From a virus: 43,645 nt of DNA. The stretch spans positions 1-43,645 of the IMG/VR virus record IMGVR_UViG_3300021507_000036; one strand, 5' to 3'. Positions 40,038-43,645 of the stretch are shown here, piece after piece; within the stretch, counting starts at the first letter, position 1; the number at the start of each line of letters is the position of its first letter. Below the pieces are notes generated by a model. That model ran no database searches. It was not told the DNA's origin and saw only the letters and a list, made by a program, of their open reading frames with translations. The position numbers and the translations under genes are program-made.

Positions 40038-40066
40038 AATGTATCAGATAACAATAGTTTTGTCAA
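40038..40066 (-). promoter_or_regulatory. leftward early promoter, twin of the promoter at 62
   Basis: On the minus strand TTGACA (40066-40061), 17 bases, TACATT (40043-40038), then ATATGTATGAAACG. Upstream is GGATTTTTC against GGTTTTTC in the promoter at 62-90. It drives the gene at 39910. Just upstream, CCTC/GAGG arms (40071-40074 and 40088-40091) with T tracts on both sides may form a weak bidirectional terminator that isolates the promoter. Confidence 0.75.
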
Positions 40067-40169
40067 GAAAAATCCTCAGAAAAACAAGAGGTTTTTTAAA
40101 GATTATTTTTAAATGAGTTGGCATGGTTATTGCTTACAAGAGAGACTGACTCATAATGAACAAAAAACC

Positions 40170-40600
40170 GAGACATGTAGTGCCAAAAACTGCTTTCTAC
40201 ATTTCCTACATGTGAAAAAGGCCAGGTTTCACTTGGACAGGGGCATTATGACACAATATATGATTTTTCATATATTGTATATAGGATTGAAAAACAAGCA
40301 TTTCCTGCATGTTACCTACATGTTTTATATTGACGTAAATTGTTATAATACAACGATTTACGATTCGATCAATCAAAAACATGTAGGAAATGTCAATTTT
40401 CTCATTGTCAAAAACGCAAAAAAGGCCTTTTTTTTCTCCCATGCACTTTTCAAAAAGTCTACATTTCCTACATTTCCTACATGGTATGAAAAATCATATA
40501 TATTAAAAATCATATATACGACACGTAACTTGTTGTATTACAATGATTTACAACATATGAAAAGTGATATATATAAAAAAACATACCTTGCAGGAACCAT
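40170..40600. other. candidate replication origin: iterons and palindromes, non-coding
   Basis: The core TTTCCTACA or its complement appears repeatedly: 40197-40213 (CTACATTTCCTACATGT), 40299-40323 (TTTCCTGCATGTTACCTACA), inverted at 40379-40393 (ACATGTAGGAAATGT) and twice in tandem at 40459-40483. ACAATATATGA (40253-40263) and TCATATATTGT (40268-40278) make an 11-bp perfect palindrome with a TTTT loop. CGTAAAT...ATTTACG (40334-40362) is a second stem, partly repeated near 40533-40553. AT-rich tandem AAAATCATATATA lies at 40491-40518. Iterons plus AT-rich DNA in the divergent gap are what a phage origin looks like; a regulatory region is the alternative. A 189-residue open frame through it looks spurious. 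Confidence 0.6.
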
Positions 40601-40691
40601 GCAGAAAATGCTTGTTTTCCGTTATATAAAGGAAATGGAAAACGATTATTATATTGATAAAGAGAGAAAAGTGTCAAAGTAATAATCGAAA

Positions 40692-40749
40692 AATCTTATA
40701 CAAATGTATAAGATTGTAAAAACTGCCCCTCATTTTCTTCCAGTTTTTA
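40692..40749 (+). terminator. two hairpins upstream of the 40793 promoter
   Basis: AATCTTATAC (40692-40701), loop AAAT and GTATAAGATT (40706-40715): a 10-bp perfect stem. Then TAAAAACTG (40717-40725) with CAGTTTTTA (40741-40749), 9 bp. Both lie between the iteron region and the rightward promoter. They may stop transcription or replication forks from entering the origin region. Confidence 0.5.
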
Positions 40750-40792
40750 TGTAAAAACTCTTCTTTTTTCTGTCTAATTCCTCTTTTTACCA

Positions 40793-40821
40793 TTGACAGA
40801 TAAAGCAGAATATATTATATT
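40793..40821 (+). promoter_or_regulatory. rightward promoter of gene 40852
   Basis: TTGACA (40793-40798), 17 bases, TATATT (40816-40821). The gene at 40852 starts 31 bases later behind AAAAGGAGTTCATT. Together with the leftward promoter at 40066 it makes the region between a divergent control region. Confidence 0.8.
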
Positions 40822-40851
40822 CTAATTATCAAAAACGAAAAGGAGTTCATT

Positions 40852-41112
40852 ATGAACAAAAAACAAACTGAGGTTTTCATTGTAAACGACGCAACAAGTG
40901 GTCAAACACTGGGTGTTATGTCTTCTCTTAACAAAGCTTATTCCCGAGTTGTATTCTACGTTACACCGAACCTGTCAGCTGCTTTGATCAACGGAAAACT
41001 TCCCTTAACCATGGACAATTTTATATCGACATGGAATGCTTGGAAGTCGATATTTATTGAACTTAATGGAACAATAATCTTAGAAATATCGTCGTATAAA
41101 ATAGATGAGTAA
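40852..41112 (+). CDS. hypothetical small protein, 86 aa
   Basis: Begins MNKKQTEVFIVNDATSGQTL. Mixed alpha/beta sequence (SRVVFYVTPNLSAALINGKL; WKSIFIELNGTIILEISSYK). It is the only gene between its own strong promoter and a strong terminator, so it forms a monocistronic early transcript. Such isolated early genes next to an origin often encode host-takeover proteins; that is inference. No motif recognised. Confidence 0.75.
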   Translation: MNKKQTEVFIVNDATSGQTLGVMSSLNKAYSRVVFYVTPNLSAALINGKLPLTMDNFISTWNAWKSIFIELNGTIILEISSYKIDE

Positions 41113-41128
41113 AAACACTGGTTCATTT

Positions 41129-41161
41129 TACCTCACGTCATAATAACGTGAGGTATTTTTT
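41129..41161 (+). terminator. intrinsic terminator after gene 40852
   Basis: TACCTCACGT (41129-41138), loop CATAATA and ACGTGAGGTA (41146-41155), followed by TTTTTT (41156-41161). A textbook Rho-independent terminator, 17 bases after the stop of the 86-residue gene. Confidence 0.93.
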
Positions 41162-41163
41162 AG

Positions 41164-41185
41164 TGGACAAACGACACTTTGTCCA
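41164..41185. repeat. inverted repeat in leader of next transcript
   Basis: TGGACAAA (41164-41171), CGACAC and TTTGTCCA (41178-41185). It lies between the terminator and the promoter at 41300. It could be an operator. A near-palindrome GTCATAATGAC is at 41224-41234. The rest of 41186-41299 holds nothing else I can identify. Confidence 0.6.
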
Positions 41186-41299
41186 GTGTTCCCTCAGGTT
41201 ATACCGTTAGTAAATAAAGTAGGGTCATAATGACACACCCCTTGGAGAAAATACCCACACATTTCGAGTAATTACTACATCAAAAATCATATAATGTTA

Positions 41300-41328
41300 T
41301 TGACATAACAATAATAATATGTTAGTAT
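41300..41328 (+). promoter_or_regulatory. rightward promoter of the helicase operon
   Basis: TTGACA (41300-41305), 17 bases, TAGTAT (41323-41328). The first start codon, 41369, is 41 bases downstream behind AAAGGAGATTAAG. It drives three coupled genes ending with the SNF2 helicase. Confidence 0.8.
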
Positions 41329-41368
41329 AGATTATAAGGTACTAATCCACTTGGAAAGGAGATTAAGA

Positions 41369-41596
41369 ATGGAGATAAAACCTACAAACATTGAAGGAGA
41401 AGAATATTACACCGTTCAGCAATTTGCTGTGTTATGTGGAAAGGGACTGAGTCAGATATACGGTCTTATCCACAAAGGTATCATTAAAAACGAAAAGTTC
41501 TTCAATAAAACTTTCATTCCTGTAAGTCAGGAAAAGAAAATAGATAAACTGTTCCCCACAAAAGACTACAAGTACACAGGTTCACATTATGTCTAA
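41369..41596 (+). CDS. excisionase/MerR-type helix-turn-helix protein
   Basis: 75 residues, ATG 41369 behind AAAGGAG; an in-frame TTG at 41351 overlaps that site. YYTVQQFAVLCGKGLSQIYG, then LIHKGIIKNEKFFNKTFIPV: a helix-turn-helix with a wing, as in phage excisionase and MerR-like DNA-binding domains (V-x-x-x-A-x-x-x-G-x-S-x-x-x-I-Y-x-L-I). No integrase is present, so a transcription or origin-binding role is more likely than excision. Confidence 0.75.
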   Translation: MEIKPTNIEGEEYYTVQQFAVLCGKGLSQIYGLIHKGIIKNEKFFNKTFIPVSQEKKIDKLFPTKDYKYTGSHYV

Positions 41597-41870
41597 GAAA
41601 TACGTTGATACAAGGGTAATAGCTCAGTTGTCAGGTAAACAACACGCACATATTTGTAGAGACGTCAGACGATTCTTTGATAGCAACGAGAATACTGTCT
41701 GTATTAGTACTTATGATGACATAACAGACTGCAGAACAAAGATACTTTATTTTCTGACAGAAGAACAATCCATTGAACTAATGGGTAAGTATTCAATTTA
41801 CCTGAGGATCAAAATGGAAAAATGGTGGAAGGGAGAAATTGAAGATGACTTTCAAAACAACGCCTTATGA
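41589..41870 (+). CDS. Rha-like phage regulatory protein
   Basis: 93 residues. VDTRVIAQLSGKQHAHICRD VRRFF follows the (S)R-x-x-A-x-x-x-GK-x-H-x-x-(V/I)-x-R-D-I motif of the Rha/antirepressor N-terminal domain; YFLTEEQSIELMGKYSIYLR resembles the (L)T-(K/E)-(D/E)-G-F-x-x-L-x-M motif. The C-terminal Trp-rich KMEKWWKGEIEDD is short. It overlaps both neighbours. Rha proteins act as phage regulators that interfere with host control; the exact role here is unknown. Confidence 0.7.
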   Translation: MSKKYVDTRVIAQLSGKQHAHICRDVRRFFDSNENTVCISTYDDITDCRTKILYFLTEEQSIELMGKYSIYLRIKMEKWWKGEIEDDFQNNAL

Positions 41871-43506
41871 TCATCAGCTAAGGGCGTACGAGAAATTAAA
41901 GAATGAAAAGTACTTTGCTTTGTTTATGGAAATGGGGTTAGGAAAATCCAAAGTAGCTATAGACATTGCTGTTCATAAATACGAGAAAGGACAGATAGAA
42001 ACTGTTCTTGTTATCGCTCCCAATAACGTACATCAACAGTGGGCAGATGAACAGATACCTTTACATTGTTCTATTCCCTATCGAGTATTTGTCTGGCACG
42101 CTTCTAAAATGAAGAGAAGAAATTATCAGGCGAAGTTTGAAGAGTTTATGTTAGACGACAGGAAGCTAAGATTCTTTATGATCAACGTTGAAACATTCCA
42201 ATCTAACTCTGTAGTAAAATACGTGGCAGAATATGTAAAGAACTTTGAGACGTTCATAATTGTTGATGAGTCAACCAGAATTAAAACACCAAAAGCTAAA
42301 AGAACAAAGACAATTACCAAGTTAAATAAATATGGACAGAGATGTATTCTGTCTGGAACACCTGTCACTAAATCCCCGTTTGATTTATACGCACCGTTTA
42401 ATTTTCTTAAAGATGATTTCTTTGGTGTGAACTTCTTTATTTTCAAACACCGTTATGGAGTTATGATGAGGGGAGTCAATCCCCATACAGGCGGAAGGTT
42501 TCATAAACTGATTGATGAAAAAACATTCTCAATTGTTAAGTCCAGAATAGCTAAATTATTGGATGAAAGAAAATTGTCTACAATGAACATGGACTATAAA
42601 TTAACTCCAGACGATTATGAAATGCTGGCCGCTGTTACAAGTGTCTCAGAAAAGAATATTAAGTTCATTGAAAAAAGAGATTCTTATACACGTTATAAAA
42701 GGCTTGATGAACTTAAAGCCGCAATAGAACCTTTTACTTTTGCAGCTAAAAAGAAGGATTGCTTGGACCTACCCGAGAAGATATACACTGTGGAATATGT
42801 CCAGATGAGTGACGAGCAAAAGAAAGTATATAACGAACTTAAGAAACACCTTCTGGCTGAATATGATAATAAAGAACTATCTGTTATGAACAAGGTTTCA
42901 TTAACAATGAGACTACGACAAATAACAGGTGGATACTTTCCATATAAAACTGAAGCATTTATTATTGACGGGTCAGAAAGAATCCCGTACATGAAAAATG
43001 TATCTACCCAGATTGGAAAAAGTAATGTGAAGATTGAAAGGTTACGGGAGATAATTGAAGAAACAGCAGGGGAGTCGATTATAATCTGGGCTTCGTTTGT
43101 TGCTGAACTTGAAGCGATATATTCTGAATTGAAAAAAGACTATCACTGTGAATTGTACTATGGTCGAACCCCTAAACAAAAACGACAGGAAATAAAAGAA
43201 GACTTTATGAAAGGTAAAGTTCAGATACTTATTGCGAACCCGTCGACTGCAGGGTATGGATTGAACCTTCAAATAAGCACGTTGCAACTTTGGTTCTCTA
43301 ATTCATATCGAACGGAAGACAGGTTGCAAGCGGAGGATCGTTCACATAGAATTGGAACGAAAACTAACGTTATATATAAGGACATTATTTGTAAAGGAAC
43401 AATCGACGAAAAGGTATATAAGGCGATAAAAGAAGGAAGAGATTTGAATGATTATTTCTCCCAGACATCACTGAGAGAAATACTCCAGGATGATGAGGAG
43501 GAATAA
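41845..43506 (+). CDS. SNF2-family DNA helicase/translocase
   Basis: 553 residues from ATG 41845; ribosome site GGGAG at 41831-41835, overlapping the previous gene by 26 bases. HQLRAYEKLKN (Q-like), FMEMGLGKSKVAIDIA (motif I), VLVIAPNNVHQQW (Ia), IIVDESTRIKTPKAKRTKTI (motif II as DEST), CILSGTPVTKSPFDLYAPFN (motif III) and, in the second RecA domain, YYGRTPKQKRQEIKEDFMKG, ILIANPSTAGYGLNLQIS and RLQAEDRSHRIGTKTNV (motifs V and VI). ATP-driven DNA translocation; phages carry such enzymes near the origin for replication or to displace host proteins. Confidence 0.92.
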   Translation: MTFKTTPYDHQLRAYEKLKNEKYFALFMEMGLGKSKVAIDIAVHKYEKGQIETVLVIAPNNVHQQWADEQIPLHCSIPYRVFVWHASKMKRRNYQAKFEEFMLDDRKLRFFMINVETFQSNSVVKYVAEYVKNFETFIIVDESTRIKTPKAKRTKTITKLNKYGQRCILSGTPVTKSPFDLYAPFNFLKDDFFGVNFFIFKHRYGVMMRGVNPHTGGRFHKLIDEKTFSIVKSRIAKLLDERKLSTMNMDYKLTPDDYEMLAAVTSVSEKNIKFIEKRDSYTRYKRLDELKAAIEPFTFAAKKKDCLDLPEKIYTVEYVQMSDEQKKVYNELKKHLLAEYDNKELSVMNKVSLTMRLRQITGGYFPYKTEAFIIDGSERIPYMKNVSTQIGKSNVKIERLREIIEETAGESIIIWASFVAELEAIYSELKKDYHCELYYGRTPKQKRQEIKEDFMKGKVQILIANPSTAGYGLNLQISTLQLWFSNSYRTEDRLQAEDRSHRIGTKTNVIYKDIICKGTIDEKVYKAIKEGRDLNDYFSQTSLREILQDDEEE

Positions 43507-43519
43507 AGACAGTGTTTTC

Positions 43520-43645
43520 TAAAGTTTTTCTGTTTTCGGGAGAAATTGCTACTAAAAATCCTCTGGTTTTTCTTGACAAGTTCTCTGTGATGTGTTACAT
43601 TATATATATGAACGAAACAAAGAAGGAGAACATTATGAACGAAAA
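43520..43645. repeat. terminal direct repeat, right copy
   Basis: Identical to positions 9-134: promoter, ribosome binding site and first codons of the winged-helix gene. In the closed molecule the SNF2 gene stop (43506) is followed by a 60-base gap and then this promoter. The gap holds AAAAATCC and GGTTTTT arms that could be a weak terminator. Confidence 0.9.

Noticed and set aside
40113-40682. Open frame of 189 residues on the + strand through the candidate origin
   Set aside because: No ribosome binding site; its codons are the iterons and palindromes; odd composition (many Phe, Tyr, His, Ile runs). Better read as non-coding DNA.
41369-41596. Reading the helix-turn-helix gene as an excisionase for a temperate phage
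   Set aside because: No integrase, attachment site or CI-type repressor is visible; the fold is also used by other regulators.
1-43645. tRNA genes, CRISPR arrays and insertion sequences
   Set aside because: No cloverleaf, no regularly spaced repeats and no transposase-like frame were seen by eye; a tRNAscan and CRISPR search would settle it.

Overview
The window is an essentially complete genome of a tailed, siphovirus-like double-stranded DNA phage. Positions 9-134 recur exactly at 43520-43645, so the contig closes on itself, giving a unit of about 43.5 kb that is either circularly permuted or artificially circularised. It is AT-rich, with strong AAGGAG ribosome binding sites and sigma70-type promoters. 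An inner-membrane spanin-like gene pair and a lipoprotein hint at a diderm host, but nothing fixes the host. There are no tRNAs, no integrase and no CRISPR array.

Layout. (a) Rightward early/replication genes run from 40852 through the contig junction to 14157: a small leader gene, an excisionase-like helix-turn-helix protein, a Rha-like protein and a SNF2 helicase; then, past the junction, a winged-helix protein, a hammerhead ribozyme, small genes, an SSB-like protein, a RecB/Cas4-type nuclease, an archaeo-eukaryotic-type primase, a UvrD-like helicase, a nucleotide/DNA-modification block, a family A DNA polymerase, a Csx16-like protein, a second PD-(D/E)XK nuclease, a zinc ribbon, a lipoprotein and an M23 peptidase. 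(b) 14158-14288 is a convergent junction with two overlapping hairpins. (c) Leftward late genes run from 39291 down to 14289 from a near-consensus promoter at 39328-39355: small and large terminase, portal, protease/scaffold, decoration and capsid proteins, connectors, tail tube, chaperones with a -1 frameshift, tape measure, distal tail, hub and fibre, then a lysis block (XhlA-like, cysteine peptidase, holin-like, nested spanin-like pair), two paralogous spike-like proteins and small structural proteins. (d) 39911-40851 is mostly non-coding; it carries a divergent promoter and inverted repeats plus TTTCCTACA iterons and is the best origin candidate.

How it works together. The kinase, all-alpha dUTPase/dCTPase and a thymidylate-synthase relative with Asp at the position that selects cytosine resemble the T4 route to hydroxymethyl-dCTP. 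An unusual C5-methyltransferase-like gene sits among them, so the phage DNA may carry modified cytosine. The Csx16-like protein is a candidate counter-defence against cyclic-oligoadenylate signalling by type III CRISPR. The most striking RNA features are a perfect hammerhead ribozyme core between the first early gene and the rest of its operon, and an A AAA AAC slippery site followed by a stem-loop in the tail chaperone gene.
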